Shown: positions 7,828 through 13,402 of the stretch, one piece after another
How the letters are laid out: each line of letters begins with the position of its first letter
Position numbering within the stretch: the stretch's first letter is position 1
Source of the DNA: Chloroflexota bacterium
GTDB taxonomy: Bacteria; Chloroflexota; Anaerolineae; Promineifilales; Promineifilaceae
Length of the DNA: 13,402 nt
NCBI GenBank assembly: GCA_024278255.1
Contig: JAJRTP010000183.1
Coordinates: 1 to 13,402 of the forward strand
Reading direction: 5' to 3'
Position numbers and translations under genes: made by a program
Notes under the pieces: model-generated
Seen by the model: only the letters and a program-made list of their open reading frames with translations
Database searches by the model: none
What the model was told of the DNA's origin: nothing

Positions 7828-7912
7828 TTTCTAAGATTATGTTGAATTAGATTTGATCTTATGAAAAGTAATTGCTATAATGCCCCTAGATTAAATTACA
7901 TAATCTTAGAAA
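7828..7912. repeat. Perfect 15-bp inverted repeat framing the divergent promoter region
   Basis: TTTCTAAGATTATGT (7828-7842) and its exact reverse complement ACATAATCTTAGAAA (7898-7912) enclose 55 bp holding the rightward promoter. Each arm carries CATAAT facing outward toward the gene on its side. Two readings: paired operators for a regulator shared by the divergent genes, or the terminal repeats of an 85-bp MITE-like element. No target-site duplication is visible at the edges, which weakens the second. Confidence 0.7.
7853..7881 (+). promoter_or_regulatory. Sigma70-type promoter for the xer-PNP transcript
   Basis: TTGATC (7853-7858), a 17-bp spacer, then a perfect TATAAT (7876-7881). A transcript would start near 7888, leaving a leader of about 205 nt before the recombinase ATG. 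It lies between the two arms of the 15-bp inverted repeat. No equally clear promoter is seen for the leftward pncB-like gene; CATAAT at 7841-7836 is a weak candidate. Confidence 0.6.
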
Positions 7913-8093
7913 AGTCGGCCTGTAACAGGTGATTCCACCAAACAGGTACCTGCATCGACATTTTTTATATTGTCTGCACAATCGAACACCAATCAGAAAA
8001 CAGTTTCATAAGAGATTTAATTGTTTAGCTATTTTCGCTACACGAATTAACGAAGGCGATTGGGCAGCTTTTAATCTTAAGGAGCGTTGGGCG
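7913..8093 (+). other. Long leader of the recombinase gene, no gene recognised
   Basis: About 180 nt of AT-rich DNA between the inverted repeat and the recombinase start. The reading frame is open upstream from a GTG at 7929, but the encoded residues do not resemble a Xer N-terminus. It contains the palindrome CAGGTACCTG (7943-7952) followed a few bases on by a T-run (7961-7966), possibly a weak attenuator. No known riboswitch was recognised. Confidence 0.35.
8079..8084 (+). promoter_or_regulatory. Shine-Dalgarno AAGGAG deciding the recombinase start
   Basis: AAGGAG lies 9 nt upstream of the ATG at 8094. This supports that start rather than the upstream in-frame GTG at 7929, and gives a protein with the usual Xer length. 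Confidence 0.75.
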
Positions 8094-8990
8094 ATGGAAC
8101 AACAACTTCTCGCCTTCTTGGAGTACCTGCAAACTGAGTATAAATACTCCAATAACACGACAGCCGCTTACCGCAACGACTTAAACCAGTTTATGCATTT
8201 TATCCAAAACGGGCAATATAATGTGCAAAAATGGGATGACGTTTCGGCAGATATAATCAACAATTACGTGGGCTATATGAAGGAGCAGGCTTACGCTTCT
8301 TCTTCTGTGGCCCGCAAAGTAGCTGCTGTCAAATCTTTTTTCAATTTTTTGCAGCAAAGTGACATCATCTCTGGCAATCCTACCACAAATATCGAATCGC
8401 CAAAGGTCAAAAAACGTCTGCCTAAAACTTTATCTTCTGCTGACGTAGAAAAATTATTAGCAGCCCCGACCAAGAAAAGATCGCCTAAAAATCTTAGGGA
8501 TATGGCCTTATTGAATATTTTATATTCCACGGGAATGCGGGTGACGGAAGTCGTTTCTTTGCAATTGGATGATGTGGACCTGGACAAAGAAGTCCTCTAT
8601 TGCGCCACAAAAGATGATCAAAAGCGGGAACTGCCCTTCGATGACATCACCCGACAAATTCTGATAACGTATCTGGAAGAGGGACGGCCGTATCTGGTTA
8701 AAGACAGAGAAGAGACAGCCTTATTCCTCAATCATCGGGGCCAGCAGCTCACCCGGCAGGGCTTGTGGCTCATCATTAAAGCGTATGCCAAAGAAGTGGA
8801 TTTAAGCACAGACGTAACACCCCACACCCTGCGGCACAGTTTTGCCGCTCACAAGTTGGACAGCGGTTCCAATCTGCAAGAAGTGCAAAGATTGCTGGGC
8901 CACGCCAATATCTCTACCACCCAGATTTACACGCAGTTGGATGCCGAAAAAGAAGACGACAAAACTGGCAGCAATCATCGCAATGACTAA
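8094..8990 (+). CDS. xerC/xerD: Xer-family tyrosine recombinase
   Basis: A 298-residue site-specific recombinase of the XerC/XerD type, which resolves chromosome dimers at dif with a second Xer protein and FtsK. The N-terminal SAM-like core-binding domain spans about 1-90 (FLEYLQTEYKYSNNTTAAYRN, VARKVAAVKSFFNFL). The catalytic domain has the whole active site: Arg149 (STGMRVTEVVSL), Lys173, His244 and Arg247 (HTLRHSFAAH), His270 (LLGHANISTTQIY) and nucleophile Tyr279. Spacing and length match E. coli XerD closely, but XerC and XerD cannot be told apart from this alone. AAGGAG fixes the start. The 3' end overlaps the PNP gene by 8 nt. It is AT-richer than its neighbours. There is no sign of an integrative element around it, so a housekeeping Xer is more likely than an integrase. 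Confidence 0.93.
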   Translation: MEQQLLAFLEYLQTEYKYSNNTTAAYRNDLNQFMHFIQNGQYNVQKWDDVSADIINNYVGYMKEQAYASSSVARKVAAVKSFFNFLQQSDIISGNPTTNIESPKVKKRLPKTLSSADVEKLLAAPTKKRSPKNLRDMALLNILYSTGMRVTEVVSLQLDDVDLDKEVLYCATKDDQKRELPFDDITRQILITYLEEGRPYLVKDREETALFLNHRGQQLTRQGLWLIIKAYAKEVDLSTDVTPHTLRHSFAAHKLDSGSNLQEVQRLLGHANISTTQIYTQLDAEKEDDKTGSNHRND

Positions 8991-9828
8991 TCCAGACGCA
9001 TTAAATGCTCAGGTGGAAACGGCCGCTACGGCCGTGCAGGGTAGAACCAAATACCAACCTACAATCGGCCTGGTGCTTGGCTCCGGGTTGAGCGAACTGG
9101 CCGACAGCATCCAAAATCCCGACATTATTCCCTATGAAGAGATACCCCACTGGCCGCAATCTACGGTGGTCGGCCACAGCGGCCGTCTGGTCATTGGCGA
9201 GCTGGAAGGCAAAACTGTGCTGGCACAGCAAGGCCGGTCCCACTTTTATGAAGGGTACAGCATGGCACAAGTGACCATGCCGGTGCGAGTGATGCACAAA
9301 CTGGGCATCCAGACTGTGATTGTGACCAATGCTGCCGGGGGTATCAATGACGCTTTTGCACCCGGCGATCTCATGCTGATTACCGATCACATCAACTTTT
9401 TGGGTTTGGCCGGTAACAACCCTTTACGCGGCCCTAACGATGATTCGGTTGGCCCGCGTTTCCTGCCTTTAACTCATGCTTTTGATGTTGGACTGCGGCA
9501 GATTGCCCGGCAAACGGCCGTAACCCACAACATCACCCTGCAAGAAGGCGTTTACGCTTACGTAGCCGGCCCCAGCTTCGAGACACCGGCCGAACTACGC
9601 TTCTTACACACCATCGGGGTCGACGCCGTAGGCATGTCCACCGTCCCCACCGTCATTGTGGCCAATTATTTGGGGATGCGCGTCCTGGGTATTTCTTCCA
9701 TTACCAACAAAGCCATCCTCAACCCGGATACCAACTTGACTGTATCCCACGAAGAAGTATTGGAAACGGGCAAACTTATTATTCCCAAACTGACCACCCT
9801 CCTGCGCGGTGTCCTGTGTCAGATTTAA
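8983..9828 (+). CDS. Purine-nucleoside phosphorylase (trimeric, PNP/MTAP family)
   Basis: A 281-residue enzyme that splits purine nucleosides with phosphate into base and ribose 1-phosphate, for purine salvage. Motifs in order: phosphate loop VLGSGLSELA (31-40), GHSGR (64-68), GRSHFYEGY (84-92), TNAAGGIN (115-122), purine-pocket GPSFETPAE (196-204, with Glu200), VGMSTVP (216-222) and SITNKA (239-244, with Asn242). These match the human/bacterial PunA-type trimeric class. After VGMSTVP, where most members have Glu, this one has Thr223. The ATG at 8983 lies inside the recombinase gene and overlaps its end by 8 nt, implying coupling. An in-frame upstream start at 8842 would add residues in another frame of the recombinase and is not credible. 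Confidence 0.94.
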   Translation: MTNPDALNAQVETAATAVQGRTKYQPTIGLVLGSGLSELADSIQNPDIIPYEEIPHWPQSTVVGHSGRLVIGELEGKTVLAQQGRSHFYEGYSMAQVTMPVRVMHKLGIQTVIVTNAAGGINDAFAPGDLMLITDHINFLGLAGNNPLRGPNDDSVGPRFLPLTHAFDVGLRQIARQTAVTHNITLQEGVYAYVAGPSFETPAELRFLHTIGVDAVGMSTVPTVIVANYLGMRVLGISSITNKAILNPDTNLTVSHEEVLETGKLIIPKLTTLLRGVLCQI

Positions 9829-9830
9829 TC

Positions 9831-9885
9831 GGAGATTGGGCATTATTAGCAATCTCCAATCCTTAATCATAAATCCCCAATCTCC
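9831..9885. repeat. Intergenic repeats able to form alternative hairpins after PNP
   Basis: Just after the PNP stop, GGAGATTGGG (9831-9840) can pair with CAATCTCC (9850-9857; 8 bp, 11-nt loop) or with CCCAATCTCC (9876-9885; 10 bp, extendable by 3 bp past a mismatch). The octamer CAATCTCC is thus present twice as a direct repeat, and the two pairings exclude each other. No clear T-tract follows, so an intrinsic terminator is doubtful. It may be a small dispersed intergenic element. Confidence 0.5.
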
Positions 9886-9914
9886 TCACTTTACAATTAT
9901 CCAACTTTGAAATC

Positions 9915-10691
9915 ATGGATCGAATTTTCGTCTTCATCATCCGCAATGACGTCTGGATTTATATCGTGGCGGCACTGGCGCTGCTCTGGTATGTCAATGA
10001 ATATATCCGCTCCCGGCGTATTTTACGCCAGGCTATGTTTGGCCTGGAACGGGAAAAAGGCGCCCATATGCGCAATAATGCCCTTCTGTTCATCCTGATA
10101 TTGAGCAGCATTATTGCTTTTGTCTACTACGTCAATAACAGCGTGGCCCCCAACTTACCGCCAGACCTGCTGCGAGAACCCACACCGACGCCCAATATTT
10201 TTGATACGCCGCTGGCCCCGCCGACGCCGTTGGCTACGTTGACGCCATCGCCTACGCCACCATTGGCTCCCACGGTGACGCTGCCGGGGAATTTGCCCTT
10301 GCCGGCTACGGCCGTGCCCGCAGCATCAGGCACCCCGGCAGAAACAGCCACACCGGCCGCCACCCCCACCCCATCCTTCAACTGCACCGTCCAGCTAAAC
10401 ATCACGGATCCGGCCAACGGCGCTGTCGTGGCTGACACTGTCTCCTTTTTCGGCACCGTCACCGAGGTAGAAGGTTTCAGCTATTACACGCTGGAAGCCA
10501 ATGGCCCGGAAACAGACGGCGCCTGGGTGGATTTGCTCGGCCGCAGAATCAATGAACCGGTGGACGAAGGCTTCCTGGGCAGTGTCAACTTGTCCAACTG
10601 GCAGCCCGGCCCCTATCTCGTCCGCCTCGGCGTGGTAAACAGCGACGATTACGGGCTGGCGTATTGCGTGATTCAAATTACGCTAGAATAA
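9915..10691 (+). CDS. Two-TM protein with Thr/Pro-rich linker and extracytoplasmic beta domain
   Basis: Not assignable to a named function. The 258 residues comprise a hydrophobic segment at about 12-28 (VWIYIVAALALLWYV), a short basic loop with RSRR, a second segment at about 56-75 (ALLFILILSSIIAFVYYV), a low-complexity linker at 88-153 rich in TPTP, APPTP and ATP, and a compact domain at 156-258. That domain starts with CTVQLNITDPANGAVV, contains VSFFGTV and FSYYTLEANG, and ends YCVIQITLE. It resembles the Ig-like domains of exported Chloroflexota proteins, and Cys157 and Cys251 could form a disulfide linking its ends. It follows PNP after 86 nt without a strong ribosome site. The TAA stop abuts the attC-like sequence. 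Likely an envelope protein with a domain displayed outside the membrane. Confidence 0.85.
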   Translation: MDRIFVFIIRNDVWIYIVAALALLWYVNEYIRSRRILRQAMFGLEREKGAHMRNNALLFILILSSIIAFVYYVNNSVAPNLPPDLLREPTPTPNIFDTPLAPPTPLATLTPSPTPPLAPTVTLPGNLPLPATAVPAASGTPAETATPAATPTPSFNCTVQLNITDPANGAVVADTVSFFGTVTEVEGFSYYTLEANGPETDGAWVDLLGRRINEPVDEGFLGSVNLSNWQPGPYLVRLGVVNSDDYGLAYCVIQITLE

Positions 10692-10739
10692 CAACAAAAC
10701 GGCCGTGTCACAGCGGCGCGGCTTATCAGAGCGTTGGGT
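10689..10739 (+). other. attC-like (integron cassette recombination) site, degenerate or half site
   Basis: The right part, GCGGCGCGGCTTA (10713-10725), a short gap, then GCGTTGGGTG (10731-10740), closely resembles the right arm and GTTRRRY core of classical attC sites such as that of aadA cassettes as I remember them. The core is GTTGGGT (10733-10739). On the left, TAACAAC (10689-10695) resembles the usual attC opening but pairs poorly with the core, and the expected left arm complementary to the right arm is absent. In its place lie one ACGGCCGT octamer and a small hairpin, GCCGTG with CAGCGGC. It therefore looks like a broken or recombined attC. No intI gene is in the window. Confidence 0.45.
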
Positions 10740-10771
10740 GTATGTATTTTAATAATAAGATGGGTGAGAAA

Positions 10772-11224
10772 ATGCTGGAAAACATTGAGAAGTTCGCGAA
10801 AGAATTAGATGAGCTTGGTGTACCGGACATTAGCTTGGGCGCATTGCAGCTTTGGGTACATTCTCGTCAGATTCCAGATGCTCACGATCACTTTAATAGA
10901 AATTGGGTTAACGCAACAGCATATTGCATAACAAAAGATGGCATGGCAAGAATAAGTAGGGGATTTTTACATCTGGAAGAAATCGAGTCTTGGGGTAAAG
11001 CAAGCGAAAAGCTCTATCATACGATGAGCGGCTGCGTCAGCTTGCCTTGTATAGAGCAAGATTTGTCGGTAGAAATGACCATGACTTCTACAGGCAGACT
11101 GAATGTAAAAATCGAATTTCGAGCAGAGAAGCAAGAGCATTATTTTGAATACGATATTGACCAGAGTTATCTGCCAAATATGTTTAACGGATGTAAGAAA
11201 GTTCTGGACAGATTCCCAATTTGA
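10772..11224 (+). CDS. Conserved hypothetical protein, possible integron cassette gene
   Basis: About 150 residues if started at ATG 10772, preceded by GGGTGAG at a short distance; in-frame ATGs at 10742 and 10760 are alternatives. The protein is soluble, with no signal or membrane segment. Notable stretches: LGALQLWVHSRQIPDAHDHF, NWVNATAYC, FLHLEEIESW, EKLYHTMSGCVSLPCIEQDL, and the end FEYDIDQSYLPNMFNG before a final FPI. The last part, Asp-Gln-Ser-x-Leu followed by a helix and Phe-Pro, recalls the small immunity-like WapI/DUF6228 group, but that is only a resemblance. The gene is AT-richer than its neighbours, contains no ACGGCCGT, and starts just after an attC-like core. These points fit transferred cassette DNA. 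It converges on rsmD. Confidence 0.75.
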   Translation: MLENIEKFAKELDELGVPDISLGALQLWVHSRQIPDAHDHFNRNWVNATAYCITKDGMARISRGFLHLEEIESWGKASEKLYHTMSGCVSLPCIEQDLSVEMTMTSTGRLNVKIEFRAEKQEHYFEYDIDQSYLPNMFNGCKKVLDRFPI

Positions 11225-11252
11225 GGAGAAAGAACAGGATAATCTCGTCAAT

Positions 11253-11288
11253 CTAAAACTATGAGATACACGTTAGCTTCTCTCATAG
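11253..11288 (-). terminator. Possible intrinsic terminator of rsmD
   Basis: Read on minus, CTATGAGA (11288-11281) and TCTCATAG (11266-11259) form a perfect 8-bp stem with a 14-nt loop, followed directly by TTTTAG. The stem includes the last codons of rsmD. It is AT-rich and the T-run is short, so strength is doubtful. It lies where rsmD and the orphan plus-strand gene converge. Confidence 0.4.
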
Positions 11289-11824
11289 AAGCAAAGTTGG
11301 GTGTTACCGTAGCGGCGGCTCTGATACAGGGTCAGGTTTTGCAGAGGGAGTTCCCGGTACTCTTTGGGATCAATCTGGACGACGACGATGCCGCGGGGGG
11401 TAAGCCAGGTTGACGGCCGTTCATCCAACACCACCATCACCTCCTCCCACAACCCCAGGTATTGGGGTGGGGCCACGTAGATCAGGTGAAACGGCCGTAT
11501 CCCCTCCCTCCGCAAATAAGCAAAAGCATCCATCTGCAAAACTTCCGCCCCGTCTGCCAACCCCGTTGTCTGTAAATTCGCCTGAATCGTCTGAATGGCC
11601 GGCCGCACCTTATCCACAAACACCACTTCAGCCGCCCCCCGGCTCAACGCCTCAATCCCCACCTGCCCCGTCCCGGCAAACAAATCCAGCCAGCGTTCCT
11701 CAGACACATCCCCCAAAATGTTAAACAAATTCTCCTTCACCCGATCCATAATCGGCCGGGTGCTGTCACCGGGAACCCGCTTCAGTTTGCGCCCTTTCGC
11801 TTTGCCGCTGATAATTCGCATCAT
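11273..11824 (-). CDS. rsmD: 16S rRNA (guanine(966)-N2)-methyltransferase RsmD
   Basis: A 183-residue SAM-dependent methyltransferase modifying G966 of 16S rRNA. Family features: N-terminal RIISGKAKGRKL (3-14), STRPIMDRVKENLFNIL (21-37), SAM-binding DLFAGTGQVGIEALSRGA (47-64), VFVDK (68-72), and C-terminal YGNTQLCFYER (172-182). The catalytic motif IV, usually D/N-P-P-Y/F, reads APPQY here (118-122, IYVAPPQY): Ala replaces the acidic or amide residue and Gln is inserted before Tyr. I believe this variant is shared by relatives in the phylum, but could not check. The ATG overlaps the stop of the preceding membrane-protein gene (ATGA, 11824-11821), so the two are probably coupled. A possible terminator follows. 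Confidence 0.9.
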   Translation of the reverse strand: MMRIISGKAKGRKLKRVPGDSTRPIMDRVKENLFNILGDVSEERWLDLFAGTGQVGIEALSRGAAEVVFVDKVRPAIQTIQANLQTTGLADGAEVLQMDAFAYLRREGIRPFHLIYVAPPQYLGLWEEVMVVLDERPSTWLTPRGIVVVQIDPKEYRELPLQNLTLYQSRRYGNTQLCFYERS

Positions 11825-13402
11825 TCATCCACCGTCAAATCAAACAACGTCACCGTGTCCCCAATTTGTTGACCGGATTCGTCCAAAACAGGCATCCGCC
11901 AACCTTCCGTTTGCACCCATAAACCAGTCGTAACCGTGTAACGTCCCGGCGGCGCATCTTCAGGGATGGTTAACGTATGGACATCCCGCACGTATTTGTC
12001 AGACGGCCACTGGCGGGTAGGAAATTCGCCAGGGTTCAAATGGTTGGATTGGGTCAGTAATGCCCCTTCTGAGTTTAGCACATGGACGAAGGATTGGAAG
12101 TTAATATCAATCACGTCTTGCTTTTTCCAGTACAAGGTTACTTCAATGGTGTCTCCCGGCACGGCCGTATCCGTAGAAGCCGTGTACCCAATCAAAGCAA
12201 TCTGCTCGCCAAAATCGGCAAAGAGGTCTTGTTGGGCCGGTACGGCCGTAAAACCCGTCGAATTGTCATGCAGCCAGCCCAAGGGATTGAGCAGGAGGAT
12301 GGTGACGGCCGTAATCCCCCCCACTATTGCCAAAACTCCCCAGTCTGGCTTCACTAATGGTTGGGGTAATGGTGTTTGTTGATTATCTAATTGACTACGC
12401 GAAGTTTTAATACCACCAACAACTGCCAGCAATAATGATAGCGCCGAAAGCCACAGCGCAATAGTTCGATCCGGCGTAGAACCAAACTCAACTTCAACAA
12501 CATGCTCCCCGGCTGATAGAGGCACTACGATAAACCCTTCTGGCCTTCCCAGTTCGGTTTCCACCAATTGTCCGTCTACCCGCACCTGCCAGCCGGGAAA
12601 ATCAAACAGGAAGAGGCGCAGGGGCATCTTTCTGGGTGTGTTGACGAGGTAGCGGGTCAGCAACGGCCGTATCACCTCTGTCTCCACACTGGCCCCCTCC
12701 GGCAGCGTAGCATAATTCACTCGATCCGGCGGCTTGCCTTCAGCAATAGGCGCTACCACACTCCCTTTGCGCGTGGGCAGCGTGTCTACGGTCGCCGGTA
12801 CATAATCGGCCGTGGACGTAGTGCCCAGCCAGCGGCCCGAATTTTCAATCAAGGTCATCCGCAGATTATTAACCTCGCCAAAATCATCCCAGGGCGCCGG
12901 CTGGCTCAGAGGCAGTCCCAACAAAATTGTCACGCTCACAAACAAGGCTGGCAGCCACCACAAACTCTTTCTCCGCTGCGTGACGCTATCTGTCAAACCG
13001 GCTGTGCCTACACCAGCCAGCACCGCCAACATAGCCGCCGCCGGACCTAACATCCGCCAGGGAAACTGGAAGAAGGGCAGGAAGGGCAAATTATCCCAGA
13101 CAAATGCCGACACGGGCAGCATCAGAAACAGCAACGCCAGCAAAATCAGGATAAAGAAAACCGCATGGAAAACGTGCTTCACCCGGCGCAGCAGCACCAT
13201 CACAATGCCCAGGCCACCCAACACCCACTGGGCCACCCCCAGATTAAAACGGAAAGCCGGCTCCGACGCCCCCCAATCCAACCGCTGGGAAAAAGCCAAC
13301 ATCTCCCACACGCTTAAAAAATGCGTGCGAAAATCATAATTATCGCCCTGTCCCAGGAGTGTGTTCAGATTGACCTCGTTCCGTTCCACCAGGACGGGCA
13401 GC
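11821..13402 (-). CDS. Large membrane protein, YfhO / PTPS-related membrane family, N-terminus outside window
   Basis: The frame is open to the right edge, so only the C-terminal 527 or so residues are seen. Counting from the GTG at 13389, hydrophobic segments lie at about 50-68, 73-97, 115-131, 143-160, 308-326 and 351-370. The segment LPFLPFFQFPWRMLGP (101-116) is characteristic of the 6-pyruvoyl-tetrahydropterin-synthase-related membrane domain family, whose members resemble glycosyltransferase-C or YfhO proteins and are thought to handle lipid-linked sugars. An extracytoplasmic beta region (about 225-305, FPGWQVRVDGQLVE) follows, then after the last TM a beta-sandwich (about 395-522: LYWKKQDV, SFVHVL, PTRQWPSDKYV, PPGRYTVTTGLW). 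This tail is common on large Chloroflexota membrane proteins of this type. The GTG is internal, not a real start. The stop overlaps rsmD. Exact substrate unknown. Confidence 0.82.
   Translation of the reverse strand, partial: LPVLVERNEVNLNTLLGQGDNYDFRTHFLSVWEMLAFSQRLDWGASEPAFRFNLGVAQWVLGGLGIVMVLLRRVKHVFHAVFFILILLALLFLMLPVSAFVWDNLPFLPFFQFPWRMLGPAAAMLAVLAGVGTAGLTDSVTQRRKSLWWLPALFVSVTILLGLPLSQPAPWDDFGEVNNLRMTLIENSGRWLGTTSTADYVPATVDTLPTRKGSVVAPIAEGKPPDRVNYATLPEGASVETEVIRPLLTRYLVNTPRKMPLRLFLFDFPGWQVRVDGQLVETELGRPEGFIVVPLSAGEHVVEVEFGSTPDRTIALWLSALSLLLAVVGGIKTSRSQLDNQQTPLPQPLVKPDWGVLAIVGGITAVTILLLNPLGWLHDNSTGFTAVPAQQDLFADFGEQIALIGYTASTDTAVPGDTIEVTLYWKKQDVIDINFQSFVHVLNSEGALLTQSNHLNPGEFPTRQWPSDKYVRDVHTLTIPEDAPPGRYTVTTGLWVQTEGWRMPVLDESGQQIGDTVTLFDLTVDE

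Larger units (their letters stand above)
62..12670. repeat. Dispersed palindromic octamer ACGGCCGT, 27 copies (HIP1-like)
   Basis: Exact copies start at 62, 888, 1066, 1411, 1570, 3760, 4036, 4174, 4243, 4799, 5721, 6918, 7160, 7383, 7456, 7569, 8684, 9028, 9524, 10308, 10699, 11413, 11491, 12161, 12242, 12305 and 12663. Chance predicts far less than one copy in 13.4 kb. In genes it is read in all three frames: as Thr-Ala-Val (for example PNP, UGPase, the LRRs), as Gly-Arg after Asn/Asp/His (pncB, UGPase), and as Arg-Pro (Xer, RsmD, the membrane protein). Two copies are intergenic (1570, 10699). The entry spans first to last copy; it is a scattered motif, not a continuous repeat. Analogous to cyanobacterial HIP1, whose function is unsettled. 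Confidence 0.95.

Noticed and set aside
7943..7952. CAGGTACCTG palindrome as an operator
   Set aside because: A single 10-bp palindrome with no second copy in the window is not enough to support a site. It is mentioned only within the leader.
7929..8093. Upstream in-frame extension of the recombinase from GTG 7929
   Set aside because: The extra residues do not look like a Xer N-terminus. AAGGAG precedes ATG 8094, and that start gives the usual length and active-site spacing.
8842..8982. Longer start for the purine nucleoside phosphorylase
   Set aside because: It would lie wholly within the recombinase catalytic region, in another frame, and has no family similarity. ATG 8983 gives a normal-length protein.
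8094..8990. Recombinase as integrase of a genomic island
   Set aside because: No tRNA, att repeats or phage genes adjoin it; its length and residues match housekeeping Xer proteins, and it is coupled to a PNP gene.
10664..10771. Start of the orphan gene inside the preceding membrane-protein gene
   Set aside because: The stretch crosses the attC-like DNA and encodes an unlikely N-terminus. The later ATGs, especially 10772 after GGGTGAG, fit better.

Overview
The window looks like chromosomal DNA of a member of the Chloroflexota, probably of the Anaerolineae/Ardenticatenia kind. This is inferred from protein style: Thr-Pro-rich linkers in exported proteins, a 'YLPLI' segment in a PKD/CAP surface protein, a YfhO/PTPS-related membrane protein with a C-terminal beta-sandwich, and a ROCO protein ending in an effector-associated domain. 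No rRNA, tRNA, CRISPR array, complete insertion sequence or phage gene is visible. The octamer ACGGCCGT occurs 27 times in 13.4 kb, in all three reading frames and in intergenic DNA. This HIP1-like signature is the strongest genome-scale signal here.

Layout. (1) 1-1502, minus: start of a secreted or anchored protein with three PKD domains and a CAP/SCP domain, running off the left edge. (2) 1587-7808, minus: a gene run reading pncB-like nicotinate phosphoribosyltransferase, a small TPR protein, a eukaryote-type UDP-glucose pyrophosphorylase, then a 970-residue LRR-Roc-COR (ROCO) protein. The first three are tightly packed (2-nt gap, then an ATGA overlap); the ROCO gene follows after 35 nt with its own strong Shine-Dalgarno. 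(3) 7809-8093: divergent intergenic region with a good sigma70-type promoter facing right, enclosed by a perfect 15-bp inverted repeat. (4) 8094-10691, plus: a Xer-type tyrosine recombinase, purine nucleoside phosphorylase overlapping it by 8 nt, then a two-TM protein with a Pro/Thr linker and an extracytoplasmic domain. (5) 10689-11224: DNA resembling the right half of an integron attC site, followed at once by an AT-richer orphan gene. (6) 11273-13402, minus: a large membrane protein (its start beyond the right edge) followed by the RsmD rRNA methyltransferase, joined by an ATGA overlap.

The most interesting unit is the ROCO gene. It joins 14 exact 23-residue LRRs, a Roc GTPase with intact P-loop, a COR domain, a Cys-rich module and a C-terminal EAD7-like adaptor, an architecture expected of a signalling or conflict NTPase that recruits an unlinked effector. 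A 33-bp near-perfect palindrome sits in frame inside its Roc domain, and a second, different 29-bp palindrome contains its stop codon. Both look like small mobile palindromic elements. The other genes are mostly housekeeping: NAD salvage, UDP-sugar supply, purine salvage, chromosome resolution and ribosome modification.
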